A DNA stretch of 64,000 bases from NCBI GenBank assembly GCA_035048815.1, contig JAUCBN010000035.1, positions 14,210,501-14,274,500 on the forward strand, in the 5' to 3' direction. A program made the translations under genes and the position numbers. The notes beneath the pieces were generated by a model. It worked only from the letters and a program-made list of their open reading frames with translations. It was not told the DNA's origin and did no database searches. The DNA is from Abelmoschus esculentus. Its lineage: Eukaryota; Streptophyta; Magnoliopsida; Malvales; Malvaceae. This document shows, one piece after another, positions 25,386 through 37,269 of the stretch (its first letter is position 1; every line of letters starts with the position of its first letter).

Positions 25386-25800
25386 GGTCCCTCTTTTTGA
25401 ATGTATATCGTGGTGGACGACCCCTCTCTTCGAGCGTATGTCGCAAAGAACGACCCCTTTTTTAGGCATATGTCATAATGAATGGTCCCTCTCTTCGAGC
25501 GTATACCATGGTAGGCGACCCCTCTCTTCGAGCGTATGTCGCAAAGTATGATCCCCTTCTTCAGGCGTATGCCATAGTGAATGGTCCCTCTCTTCAAGCG
25601 TATACCGTGGTAGGCGACCCCTCTCTTCGAGCGTATGACGCAAAGTATGACCCCCTTATTCAGGCGTATGCATAAAGAACGGTCCCTCTCTTCGAGCGTA
25701 TACCGTGGTGGGCGACCCCTCTCTTCAAGCGTATGTCACAAAGCATGACCCCCTTCTTCAGGCATATGTCATAGTGAATGGTCCCTCTCTTCGAACGTAT
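25386..25800. repeat. Minisatellite: 33-bp monomers in 98-99-bp higher-order units
   Basis: GGTCCCTC starts units at 25386, 25484, 25583, 25681 and 25780, giving a 98-99-bp period. Each unit holds three related ~33-bp monomers of the form CCCTCTCTTCGAGCGTATG with different tails. Because 33 is a multiple of 3, both strands keep short open frames with an 11-residue periodicity (plus strand ...DPSLRAY...). It lies in the leader of element C, between primer site and deletion point. Translation is doubtful. Confidence 0.85.
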
Positions 25801-26032
25801 ACCGTCTCGGTATTAACGAAATCCTTTGTTGGTGTCTACATGTTCTCACTTGGTCGATTTTGATAATTTCTTTGTTTTCTTCTTCTTCTTCTTCTTTTTT
25901 TTCTTCCTCTTCTCCTTTTTTCTTTTCTTTTTAAAAAATGATAATTTTTTTACCACTTTAATTCAAAACTTCTAAAATTATTCAAGCGGTTTTTGAAATA
26001 AGGCTTGACTCGTTAGTTTTTTTAAAAAAATG

Positions 26033-26050
26033 TCCCCAGCGGAGTCGCCA
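26033..26050 (-). other. Primer-binding site of element C
   Basis: The plus strand reads TCCCCAGCGGAGTCGCCA, the exact reverse complement of the element B site. Two bases separate it from the LTR end at 26053. This fixes element C as minus-strand. Confidence 0.8.
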
Positions 26051-26052
26051 AT

Positions 26053-29000
26053 TGTAGCGACCCTTTTTAAATAAAAATAATTTTAATTTATTATGGGTAG
26101 AAAAAGGTTACTAATATAAAAATATAATTTGTTGATCTAAAAATTAGGTCAAAATTGAAAATTGAATTTTTGGAAAATTGACCTAAAATTTGGAATTAGG
26201 GTTTACTTTCAAAAATTAAGAATTGGCGTTGAAATTAGGGATAAAATTAGGGAAAATTGAAATTAGGGTTTGAAACGAATTTGGGGATTTTAAAAGAATT
26301 AGGGATTTGAAATTTATGGGTTAAAATATTTGGAAAGGGATTTAAAAAGGGGTTAAAAAGGATTTAAAAATGTTGGAGTCGTCACTGGGCACTTTTGGTA
26401 GGCCGGACACCGTAGAAGCCAGAGATTCGAAAAGACGGGTTCGAGAGTCGGTTACGGTTTAAAAACGGATTTAGGGTTTAAAAACCGCCCAAAATTGGCA
26501 CCTTTAAATAATCGCTTAATTAATTTTGGAAATTTGTTTTAAAATGGCATTTAAATTAAAATTTATTTAAAGATTCAAATCAAGGTTTATTTTTACCGTG
26601 TCTTTATTCGAAGGCAACGCATACACCGCGACTACTAAGTTGGAACATGGGCCCATTACGACCGAATAAAGACGTAATTGGTTAAGGTTCATGTTAGACT
26701 TATTTTTATATAACTTAAAATAAATTTTTCAAAGGACTAATTTGTAAAAATTTGTAAAATATGTTTCTTGAAATAAAATTTTCAAAAACTCGATTTAAAG
26801 TTGTCAAAATGGTTTATAAAATGTTTGACTTTTTATCCACATCGAATACACCTTTAAAAGTCAATAAAATGGTCAAAAGTGTTTTCCAAAGCCTAAAGTC
26901 TCGAAACCTTGTTGAAAGGTTTCGAAACTTTTAGGATAGAATGACCTGTTTTTTGAAACCCTGGAATGGTTTCGAAACCTTGTTTAAAGGTTTCGAAACT
27001 TTCAACCTGTAACGGCTAGTTTCATTTAAAATTCTTAAAGGTTTCGAAACCTCTGGTAAAGGTTTCGAAACTTCTGTGCAGGTGAGCATTAAATGCTCAA
27101 TCTTAATGACAACCAATGGCTCCAAAGTACTTCCAACGACTACAAACGGTTAGAAATAATTAAGAGCATACAAAAGAGGTCTGAAAAATATATTGGAACA
27201 ACAAGAAAGCCTATCCAAAGATTCAAGCATTCATAGATTCAAGTTGTGCTTCATTTCCAACCTTTCTTGCAAAAACACTAGTGTGTTCTTTATTTGTAAT
27301 CTTTTAGTAGTGTTTAATTGGGTGTGTGAGAGAGCTTAATTTGTGCAAACATCTACCTTGTGAGGGTTTTCTTGTTTGCTTCTTTGTACTCAAATTTGGG
27401 GATTGATTCAATAGACTTTGGGGTATAAGTCTATTGAATTGTGTAAGGTTACTCCTTATCCTTAAAGGAAAGACAAATTAGTGAATTTGTGGAAAATCCT
27501 TAGTGTGGTCACTAAGGTAGTGGATGTAGACTTCATTGAGGAAGTTGAACCACTCTAAATCACCTTGCAATTTCCTACCTTTGCAATTAGTGTCCACCAA
27601 TTTTTAAAAATCCAATTTACCCCCTCTTGGCGTTTTTCGATCGATTGTAACACTCGACAATTCATTAATTAAAGTTGGATGTGAATTGAGCAAAAAATAA
27701 AGTAAACAAATATATACAAAATAAAAAAGACAATATGTGAACAAAAGCATAAATAGACAAAACATGCATGACATAGTAAAAGGTAAAAGTAACAAAAGAA
27801 TATGTGCAAAAGTATACACACATCATAATAAGACAGATGCAACAATTAAAATGCATGGGTAAAAAAAATAGATTGCATGTTTACAAAAACATGATAAAAA
27901 AATAAAAATAAAAACATATAACAAAACATGACATGATAAGGAATAAAACATATGTAACTGAATATAAACATAACATGCAGAATAGATATATGCACTATGC
28001 ATGTAAACAACTAAAGCATGACATAACAAAATAGATAGACAAAATTAAAAAAAACATTAATAATAAATGTTTACATAAATAAATGAAGATATAAATAAAT
28101 AAATAAAATAAACTACTAAACTGCTGTAAACGACCCAAATAAATAAAACTAAATTTATGAGATCAAAATAAGTAAGAAACATTCAAACAGTGGCTAGATT
28201 GAAAGAAAGCAAAAACTTCCAAGCCCTCACAACGCTAATTTGAAGTGGGCAAGGGCTTGGAATAGGAACTCTCAAACGCGGAGGGACCGAAGAGCAAAAA
28301 AAACAATTTAAAACAATGATTAGAGTAAAGAAGGTGACTAAATTGGAAATGTTTAAGAAACTAGAGGGACCTGGGGAGTGATTATTTAGGGACAAAGGGT
28401 TTTAAAAACGAATAAACCCATTTTTATTTTAAAGCCCAGGTATAAAACACAAATATTAGATTAAACATCCCTCTTTTTATCTTTAAAGCCGAAAAATAAA
28501 ATAAGATCCCTTTTTCTCTCCTTCATTCATCTGAAAAATGATGAACAAATGAATGTTTATCCACTCCCCAGAAACCGACCACCTCTAATCCCAGAAACCA
28601 CCGTATCGGTCACCGTGAACGGTGGCCGACGAAATTAAAAAGCCTTAAAAACCTCTTTTTTCTTATCCTTTCGAAATGAAAACAAAGAAACAACCTTTAT
28701 TTGTTCTTCTTAAAGCCAAAAATCGAATCAAAAAAACACTGAACCACCACTCTTTTTTCAATTTGAAGGAAGAAAAAAGGGGGTTTCTCCTCCTTCTCGT
28801 CTCACCACGACAGCCCGAAGACGTTAGGCTTCTCGTCGGAGAAAGGGAAACAAAGAGAAAAAGACGATCGACTTAGAATAAACGGTAAGCAAAAAAAATT
28901 AACTTTATTTCGTTCTCCCTTTTTATGCAATCAAAAGAAACAGAGGTAATTACCTCAAAAACCTTGTATTTTGATTCGAAAGTATGGAAGAGAACCCCTT

Positions 29001-29485
29001 ACTTGTGTTTCGACTTTTGATTTTATAGTCGAGTGATTACAAGGAGAAAAGAAAATCCTAATTGCTAAAATGGTTGCTCTCCTCCTTTTTTGGCTTATTG
29101 CTTCTGAAAATCTTGATATTTGGCTCTTTCTTTTCTGAATATTGTTGCGAATTGCTTCTGATATTTATCCTGGAACATTGTAATTCTCTTAAATCTCTGA
29201 AAAATATTGGTTGAATGATCCTGAAATCTTTGAGATTTGTTTGTGAACTTTGTACGTTCTGAAATTCGTTTGTGTCTTTTTGCATGAGTCATCACCGGAG
29301 TTGCAATGGTACCATCGGACGATCGTCGCCGACGAAGGAACACAAAGAGGCGTCTGGAAGTTGGAGCATTGTGCGTGCACGTGACGCGCGCGTAAGGAGC
29401 TGGGCGGTCGATGCGTGAAGAGCCACGCAATTCTAGATCCTTCTCTTGTTCAATTGCAGGCGTTGGATTATGAATTTGATCCTGT
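26053..29485 (-). repeat. 5' LTR of element C, interrupted and truncated
   Basis: From TGTAGCGACCC at 26053 the sequence follows 15472-16627 closely to 26691, breaks for a 968-bp insertion, resumes at 27660 and follows it again to about 28182. There it switches to the LTR centre (as at 22560-23860), not to 16628, as expected for the reverse orientation. It stops near 29485 where the Mutator-like element begins, so its outer inverted arm is missing. Confidence 0.65.
26692..27659. mobile_element. 968-bp solo LTR (copia-like) inside element C LTR
   Basis: TGTTAGACTT...CACTCGACA with TG/CA ends interrupts the element C LTR. Flanks GTTCA (26687-26691) and ATTCA (27660-27664) fit a 5-bp target duplication with one change, and the uninterrupted site reads GGTTCATTAATT at about 16110. 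The end region CCCCCTCTTGGCG resembles SIRE-type copia LTR ends, so I read the plus strand as the likely sense. It contains six TTTCGAAAC-type palindromic words (26895-27080). No internal region remains, so it is a solo LTR. Confidence 0.75.
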
Positions 29486-31493
29486 TGGTTTCGTTTACCT
29501 AGTCACCGATTTTGAAAATCGACCAGTAAGGTCACTATCGTTTTCGGGGTGTAAAGTTTTGGTCACTCCAACGTTAAGTACCGTTAGATATTGACGAAAA
29601 GATGATCTGTCATAGTAAAAAAATAATAAATTACTTAAATAGTCCTTAAACTATTATTATACTTTTGTTATATCTTTAATTTGACACTTAAAATTTTAAA
29701 ACTTTATATTTTTACCATCTTCTCTACAAAAACTCAACAATTTGCAATTTTCCATTTCTCCTCTAAAGTTGTTCTCTTTTAAATTTAATTTAGATTTCAT
29801 AATGATACAAATTCTATACTTAATTTTGTGTATTTCATAAAACATTCCAACGTAGCAACCCATTTTTTATTGGTCGTTCTTCATCATCCCAGTGCGACTG
29901 ACAATGGACATAACCACACACATATCTTTTCTTTGCTCAAATTGTCACGTCTTTGCGTTCTGGGTCTCCGTGTAGCTCACTTTGTAATGTCTGTAATTTT
30001 TATAGTACTCACAGTCTGTTCTTTCAGTTTTTTTAACTACACGACCATAACAATATTTTATTGAAATCTATCACAATTAATATATATAACTTCTTTTAAC
30101 TACAGCAATACTTCCGCTGTATGTTTTGTCCATTGGAATGGTTAATGTTTAGATCTTGATTCTTGAAACAGAATGATTGTATTTTCTTATGTGTGTATTA
30201 TGTTTTAATTGTTAGATGAAGGTGTAATATCATCGGATGAAGATGTTAGTGTTAGGGAAGTAGAAGTACAAGAAGGGCAGACAAGAAAAGAAGACCCGAG
30301 GTCTGAAAGATAAGTTGCTTCGAAGATTCGACAATCATATAAGTAGCTTGAAGTTAGAGTTCTCAAAGAAGAAGAAGAAAAGGAAACTATCGAGAGAAGC
30401 ACGACAAACGTTACTGGAATGGTGGAATGTTCAATACAAATGGTCATATCCCATGACAATTCAAAGGAAAATATATGTTTATATAATTAAATAACATGCA
30501 CGTATCCAACGGACACAAATAGTCTAGTCAAAGGAACCTGTAGAGAAATTTGCATAGAAAAATACGCACAAAAGTACACAATAAGAACCGCAGCCATTCC
30601 CAAACCTATAACCCACAACATTTCTACCAGCCTTCCACTAATCCCTTCACCATTACTGCCACCACCATTAACATTCATTGAATCGACCTCCCATCCCACC
30701 GTCAGATTTCCCTATATTTTTTATTTCTAAGTTTAAAGTTTCCTACCAACACAAATTTCAGATTGTCTAGACTTTGGGTTCTGTTTAGCTGTTTGTTTGG
30801 TGAGAAATGATCATTTTAAAGAGATATGGTGCTTGCTTCATAGACTCTACGTTCCAGTTTCCACGTCACAGTCGCACCGATGACCACTAACATGTTCTCT
30901 GACCCTAACATGGCTATGGAATGTATAGAGTAGACTGTGAGCACTATAAAAATTACAGACATTGCACAGTGAGCTACACAGAGACCCAGAACGCAAAGAC
31001 GTGACGATTTGAGCAAAGAAAAGATATATGTGTGGTTATGTCTATAGTCAGTCGCATCGGGATGATGAAGAACGACCAATAAAAAAATGGGTTGCTATGT
31101 TGGAATGTTTTATGAAATACACAAAATAAAGTGTAGAATTTGTATCATTATAAAATCTAAATTAAATTTAAAAAAGAATAACTTTGGAGGAGAAATAAAA
31201 AATTGTAGATTGTTGAATTTTTGTAGAGAAAATGATAAAAATATAAAGTTTTAAAATTTTAAATGTCAAATTAAAGATGAAACAAAGTATAATAATAGTT
31301 TAAGGATTATTTAAGTAATTTATCATTTTTTTATTATGACAGATCATCTTTTTGTCAATATCTAATGGCACTTAACTTTAGAGTGACCAAAACTTTACAC
31401 ACCAAAACGATAGTGACATTATTGGTCGATTTTCAAAATCAGTGATTAAAAGTGTACTGGAAAAACGAAAGTGACTAGCGCAATAGTTTACCC
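29486..31493. mobile_element. Mutator-like element with ~540-bp inverted arms
   Basis: 29486-about 30025 and about 30935-31493 are inverted copies (for example GATGATCTGTCATA at 29600 against its reverse complement at 31340). The right end is ...AATAGTTTACCC; the left end seems eroded. Sequence and layout match the element at 52339-53810, which has a 9-bp target duplication, so I assign it to the same MULE family. No transposase is visible. The left end lies in element C LTR sequence; the right end abuts the promoter block of the ASG1-like gene. Confidence 0.7.
30210..30705. other. Possible captured gene fragments inside the MULE
   Basis: Between the arms are two coding-like patches. On the plus strand, after a TTGTTAG acceptor-like site at about 30214, an acidic frame reads DEGVISSDEDVSVREVEVQE and then a Lys/Glu-rich part to about 30470, with internal stops. 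On the minus strand, 30699-30487 reads a Gly/Asn-rich stretch followed by one clear membrane-spanning segment (LWVIGLGMAAVLIVYFCAYF). I recognise neither parent gene. A Pack-MULE origin is a guess. Confidence 0.3.
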
Positions 31494-31504
31494 TCGGTAA
31501 TATT

Positions 31505-32110
31505 ATAATTTTTAATCAAATATTTCAATATTAAAGTGTCACGTATACATTGATAAATTTGAATTTAGTGTGTATTATTAATTGGTGATTTTATTTTATA
31601 TATTAATGATAAAAAATAATTTTTTTTATAATCATAAGTGTTTTACTGTTATGATCTTAAGCTAAAAGAATGAGATCTAAAAAAGAATATAAGGTTTATG
31701 ATTAAAATTTATAATTTATAGGTTAAAACTTAAAATTTTTATCATATTATCCTAAAACCTAAATACTAAATTTTAACTATCCCTAAAATCGTAAATTCTT
31801 AAACCTAAACTCTTAAACCCTAAAATTCAGGTATTTTTAAAAACTTTAATTTTTATCACTGATCTATCGAATATAAATCATGAGATCTGAATTTTATAAG
31901 TCCTAAACGTACAAGGACTAGATGTACAATTTAACCTTTACAAGCCTCATAGAAAATGCGTAAGGGTTAGGGTTTGTTTTTGGTGTCTGCCGCCCTCACA
32001 GACTTCGTTTCTCTTATCTTTTACAAATCCCAAATCCTTTTTTCCAATCTATCCATATTCATATTCTGATCGGACGTCGGAGATTGAATTTCATATCAGA
32101 AGAACGAACT
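31505..32110 (+). promoter_or_regulatory. Promoter and 5' leader of ASG1-like gene (duplicated block)
   Basis: About 0.6 kb upstream of the start codon is nearly repeated at 53945-54638 (shared: AAAGTGTCAC.TATACAT, GTCCTAAACGT.CAAGGACTAG, CAATCTATCCATATTCATAT, GTCGGAGATT). The block contains degenerate AACCCTAAA words, a TTAGGGTTAGGGTTTG stretch near 31967-31980, and a pyrimidine-rich leader. No clear TATA box was chosen. Confidence 0.6.
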
Positions 32111-35100
32111 ATGCAGCAAGGCGATCAGACGGTGTTAAGCTTAAGACCTGGTGGTGGTCAAGGGAGCAGGATCTTTGGTGGTTCTTCTTCATCTACCTCC
32201 TCCTCCTCCTCTTTATTAGCTTTCGGTTCACTTTCTTCTGATCTTCCTCTCTTTCGTCCCCATGCCGGTGTTTCTATCAAGGTTCTATCTTTTTATCCCT
32301 TTCGTTTTAAAACCCATATCTCAGTTTTTCTGGATCTAACCTTTTTGTGTGTTCTTCTATTGGTTTTCGATTTTTTTTATGCGTTGGTTTCTTTGATGCT
32401 TTTAAATTGTTGGAATTAAATGGTTTCTTTTAAAATTCTGATGATTCGTGCTGTTAGGCAATGTTCCTTGCAATATTGGATCTTAGCTAGTAGATTTGAT
32501 TATATCATTGTTATTATTGCTCTTCTTTGAGATAAAGAAAACATTGTTCTTGGTTTTCATCAGAAAGATAATCTTCTTTTTTTTTTTTTTTTCATTTCTG
32601 CTCTTAGTATCAAAACTTGGGATTTTCCCAATTGTTTTTTGCATTTTACTAACGAAAGAATATTTAGATTCATAATATTGGGCCTTTAAAGCTTGAAAAT
32701 GTGATTAGTCCTAATTCTTCTTTTAGCATTTAGTGTCTGTATTTGCTGTGAACAGGTGCCTAAGTCTGTGAGCTATCGTTTCCCTTGAAAGACTAAAAAA
32801 CATTAAGAATCTTATATGATATAGATAGATGTGTTCCGTTGATCAATGTGTCACCCAACTTTTCCTAATTGTGTGTCAATCCTCTTAGCTCTCTTTTAAT
32901 GGTTATATCTGGAAGATGTTTTGATATGTTGGCTGTGAAGAACATAAACAATTTTATTTGAGTTGTTATCATATATATGATAACATGACAATCAAGTAAA
33001 CGGTTGTATAAGATGTAATGACTTTATAGTTATAATTGCCACTTATTTTTTCTTGTGGATTTTCCTATTGGAAGAAAATTATTCCGTTGGAATTTTGTTA
33101 AATGTATGGGAGTTTTATGCACCAAGTCAGTCATATCAAAGGTAAGTACAAAAGTTTGGGTCTTTAGACAACTGTCTACTGATTTCTACCATGTGACATC
33201 CTTTTGGATGTTATTTAATATTTTTGGAGCTTATTTTGTTTGCATTTGTTAAATATGTTATTTTTTTAGTTACCATGTTATGAATATGCAGATAAATTCT
33301 TAGTCATTTTAAAGTTTGCACCTTCCATTGTCTAATTTATTCTTTATATAGTTTATCTGAATGTTAATGCACTGCATATTCACATGTTCTTGGTTTCCAA
33401 AATCTGATGTTATCAATTTCTTTACTGTTGTTATTGTAGGCTGGAGACTCACGATTTGAGGGTTGTGAACTACTACGATACACTAGGGACCAGCTTCTTC
33501 ACCTTAGGGAGGTAATTTTTACGAACTTGTGCATAACAATATACTTCATCTTTATGTCAGAGAACTATTTGTAGCATTTTACTTCCACGAATCAACTAGA
33601 AAATAACAATTATGATTTGCTCGAATCAAAGGAAGTTATTCAAAATTTTCAGTATCCCGTTTAACTTGTATTAAGATGATCAAGACAATAAGTTTTTCAG
33701 TGTTCTTAATCTGTTTCAATTTTTTTGAATTCAGTTCTATTCAATCGCACTTTGGCTACTGTTTGATACAATATCTGATTGTGCCGCTTGCCTTCTTTAT
33801 AGGTGGTAGAAGTTGCTGACGATATTCTTAAGATCAAACGAGAAATTGAGGTAGAACTCTTTGGTGAAGAGCAGAACTGGAGTCGTGGAGAAAGCAATGT
33901 GAGCTCTAATTGGTCTTTTGCTTTTTACTGATCAATTGATTATTTTTCTAGCAATTAATTACCCAGATGAAATACCTTACTTTTTTTTTTAATATTGTTG
34001 CCTAGCAATCATTATTTGCTAAAGGTTGTTCTTCATCCATAACTTTTTAATGAAGAAAAATTACGTAATTTTAGGGATCATAACTATTTAGCGAAATAAG
34101 AAGATTATGTAGTTATGTTACAGGTTTTGAATTTCTAAAGAATTTTGTTTTGGTCAGTGGAACTCTGAATCTAATGTTTTCCCAATCTCGCCATCGCAAT
34201 ATAATCCATTGGCTGAGCCAAGTCCACTTGGTTTGACGCTAAGGAAGAGTCCTTCACTTTTAGATTTGATTCAAATGCGCCTCTCTCATTCCCAAACCAG
34301 TGGTTCAGCTGCCCAAGCTGAAGTCGTGAGCTCTGGAGTCAAAAAGGAGGCTAAACATGCTGCTGATAAGCTTAAAGCCGCAAACTTTCCAGCTTCCATT
34401 CTTCGAATCGGCAAATGGGAGGTTACTTTTTTTGTCAAGAGTTTTGTTTTATTTGTTTTGCAAAAAATGCTTGTATTTTGAGGTTTAGTAGCTGAATGAT
34501 TGTTTGGTTGATAATTTGCAGTATAAGTCGAGGTATGAAGGTGATTTAGTGGTCAAGTGTTATTTTGCGAAGCACAAGCTTGTTTGGGAGGTATTGGAAG
34601 GTGCACTTAAGAGTAAGATTGAAATACAGTGGTCGGATATCATGGCAATTAAGGCAAATTGTCCCGATGATGGACCAGGGACTTTGAATGTCGTGGTAGA
34701 CTTTTTTGTTTTTCTTATGGTCCTCTCTGTTTTACTCTCTCTCAATGAATGTTTATGACCTCAGTTGTTTCTTTTATGATGCAGCTGGCAAGACAGCCCC
34801 TTTTCTTCCGGGAGACTAATCCGCAGCCTAGAAAACACACCTTATGGCAAGCGACTTCAGATTTTACTGACGGTCAAGCTAGCATACATAGGTAAAAATG
34901 ATATGCTCTAATTCTTATAGCAGTTTATCTCAGTTGTGTGTTATAGTTATGTGGCTAATATACCAATGCAAAATTTATATTTTGGCTGGTACAGACAACA
35001 CTTTTTGCAGTGTCCCCAAGGATTGTTAAACAAACATTTTGAGAAGCTTATCCAGTGTGACATGCGCTTAAACTGTTTAAGCAGACAGCCAGAGATAGTT

Positions 35101-36301
35101 TTGGATTCACCATATTTTGAGTCTCAGACTTTGGCTTTTGAGGATCCCAATGAAATGAAAGGGCATGATATTGGACAGGGAGAGACTGGTAAAGGATCTA
35201 CTACCTCTGCCTTCCAGAATGTAGCATCGCCGTCTGCTGCTCAGTCTTCATCTTTGGAGACTGGGAAAGGGGATTCTGTTGGTATAACCTTGGAAGTTAT
35301 GTACAGGGAAACTCAATCCCCCAGTTCAGGTACAATCAGAAACTTGTGGGTGTTTTTTTATCTGCTTCTGGTTAATTTCTTCAGTCATGTAAACTTTTTG
35401 CATTCTCTTTTATTTGCTCTTTGAAGTCTGATCCCTAATATGGTATTTTATGTAATCTTTTAGAAATTTGAATTCATTTTATATGAACTATACTTTATAG
35501 TTGTTATACAGTCTTGAAATAGGCAGCAGTGTAAATATATGTATATAATGAATTCTGCATATACATACGATTTGATTTGCTCAGTTTTTGCGGATTTAGT
35601 ATGTGCAGTAATGCAGTTCCTTCTTTCCTGGGTTTAAACTTATTTGCTGAATAGAAACATGAAATAGGATCTTGTAAAGCAGTTACAACCTTTATTTTCT
35701 TCCTTATCAAATAATCTCCCATTTCTCATTAGTTATGAACTCTTGTTTCATTGAAGGAAGTGGAGCTTGTGCAGCAGTGGGTTCAAAGAGGCCAAGGAAT
35801 TGGGACCAGATAAAAGTGCCTGGACTGCACCCATCAATGTCCATGAATGATCTTATGAACCATATTGAACAGTGTCTTTCGGAGCAGATAACCTTTGAAA
35901 ATCCATCCTCTGAAAATAGACCAGACACCCAGGAAATGCTGGAGGAAATTGCACAGTACCTTTTCAGCGACACTCAATTTACAACAGCCTCCGATGAGAA
36001 ATCCCTCATGTCAAGGGTTAATTCTCTTTGTTGTCTTTTGCAAAAGGACGGTACAGCAGGCACAAACTCCCAAGCTAAAGGTGAAAATTGTGATGGATTT
36101 GATGGAAAAGATTTCCAGCTAAACAAAACAGTTAAGAGTGAGGCCAAGGATTTTAAAGGGGATACAGAAGTCTCTAGTAGCAAGCAGGCACTGGGAATGT
36201 CAAGAAAGGACTCATTTGGTGAGCTGTTGCTTCATCTTCCTCGAATTGCATCACTTCCGAAGTTCTTGTTTAATATTTCGGAAGATGAAGAGAGAAGCTA
36301 G
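32111..36301 (+). CDS. ASG1-like protein with TRF2/HOY1-type PH-like domain
   Basis: Eight exons: 32111-32281, 33440-33511, 33803-33898, 34158-34421, 34522-34695, 34785-34891, 34995-35329 and 35757-36301; all introns GT...AG, joined frame 587 aa. Start at ATG 32111 (MQQGDQTVLSLRPGG); the open frame upstream has no ATG. Features: Ser-rich N-terminus (about 25-45), a helical segment (VVEVADDILKIKREIEVELF), a block LGLTLRKSPSLLDLIQMRLS, then the conserved core from IGKWEYKSRYEGDLVVKCYF to GLLNKHFEKLIQCD (about 165-310), and an acidic, Ser-rich C-terminus ending LPKFLFNISEDEERS. This order fits Arabidopsis ASG1 (At2g24100) and relatives, named from a seed-germination phenotype; the biochemical role is not established to my knowledge. 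Family assignment is from recognition, not a search. The gene looks intact. Confidence 0.85.
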
Positions 36302-36534
36302 ATCTGATAGTTTTCTTGTCTTTTAACTGCATGAAATGATAAATATCCGGATTTGGAAATATCTTTTGATGAAGAAATCTTGTAAAGCCCATGTAAAAAT
36401 CTTAGGTGTTTTAAAAATCTTGAAGAGAGAAGCTAGATCTGATAATATGCTGATTGTTGCTTCTATTTGTAAAATGTATTTTCTCTGTGCAATGCAAGTT
36501 CTGTTCTCATCATATTATGCAAGGAGGATCCCTA
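36302..36534 (+). other. 3' flank of ASG1-like gene with direct repeat
   Basis: Likely 3' UTR. The last codons and stop region (GAAGAGAGAAGCTAGATCTG, 36289-36308) recur at 36421-36440, a direct repeat of about 23 bp spanning the stop codon. No other feature seen. Confidence 0.5.
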
Positions 36535-37260
36535 CAGTTCTCTTCCGCTATCGTCAGCCGTAAGCACCGGCTATGAAACACATGACCACATGAAGAGCAG
36601 CATTCTCTGCAGGATTACATTCCCTATCTGGACGGTGTTCAGGTTCATTTGCAAGATCAGCATCACACACTAGGCAAGCTCCCCTCGAGCAGCACAACTC
36701 ATCTTCAAAACCTGCAAAATTGGAAAGAAATTGTTATGGTACAGCTTCATCTTTCTCTTTTTTCATTGTCACCATTTTGTAATCTCTACATTGCATATCA
36801 GATTACAGTATATTCGTGGTATTAGTCTCAGATTAAGAGTAGAATATACCGAAAGGAACTTGTGAACATACCTTCCCACACTATATATATGATCATTGCT
36901 CAGATATGATGCTTGTCTTTGCTTGTCTAAGGTTGTTTCTTTTCTTTGTGTAACCAACCTAGAAGGAAGAGTTCTGCTTGTTCCACTTTTGCTCGTTACA
37001 CCGGCAGAGCCGTGGGAAGGTTAGGTTTCCTCCTCCCTAAAATGTTTCATTGTTTGACTTCTAGCAGTAGTTTCAATCTTCTTAGCCGATGATGCGGAGT
37101 CGTTTGCCGAATGGATCGCTTTCTTTTTCTGCATACCAAGCATTGATGTGGGAATTATACCACTAATTGCAATGTTCTTGTCCAATCGTGCAGGATTTTT
37201 GGGATGTTGGGATTTTTCTTTTTTCTGCATAACATGCTTTGGTGCAGTAATTCTGCTGGT
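36535..37260 (-). pseudogene. Remnant of a Cys-rich zinc-finger-like gene
   Basis: On the minus strand from about 37260, a Lys/Ser-rich frame (GGTSRITAPKHVMQKKEKSQ..., TSMLGMQKKKAIHSANDSAS...) runs to a stop at 37021, then PSHGSAGVTSKSGTSRTLPS in the same frame to about 36890. After a gap, two Cys-rich pieces in different frames follow: ACLVCDADLANEPEHRPDRE (about 36680-36620) and CCSSCGHVFHSRCLRL (about 36605-36555). These look like exons of a RING/PHD-type zinc finger gene that has lost its frame. I do not recognise the parent; alternatively the gene is live with exons I cannot place. Confidence 0.4.
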
Positions 37261-37269
37261 TCCACCATT

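Larger units (their letters stand above)
21830..29485 (-). mobile_element. Ogre/Tat-like gypsy element C, minus strand, internally deleted
   Basis: On the minus strand: 5' LTR (29485 to 26053, split by a solo LTR insertion), primer site (26050-26033), leader with minisatellite (26032 to about 24885), then directly an incomplete 3' LTR (24884 to about 21830). ORF1, gag and pol are gone, so this is a deletion derivative. It faces element B, and their sequences meet near 21.8 kb. The outer LTR end is replaced near 29485 by a Mutator-like element. Confidence 0.6.

Noticed and set aside
25310..25675. Repetitive open frames that could be a repeat protein
   Set aside because: Both strands are open only because the minisatellite period is a multiple of three; no start context or neighbouring domain.
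25386..25800. CRISPR-like array
   Set aside because: Units are contiguous with no unique spacers, and the DNA is plant nuclear; it is a minisatellite.
32084..32110. Earlier start for the ASG1-like protein
   Set aside because: The upstream extension begins with TTG, not ATG; the first in-frame ATG is 32111.
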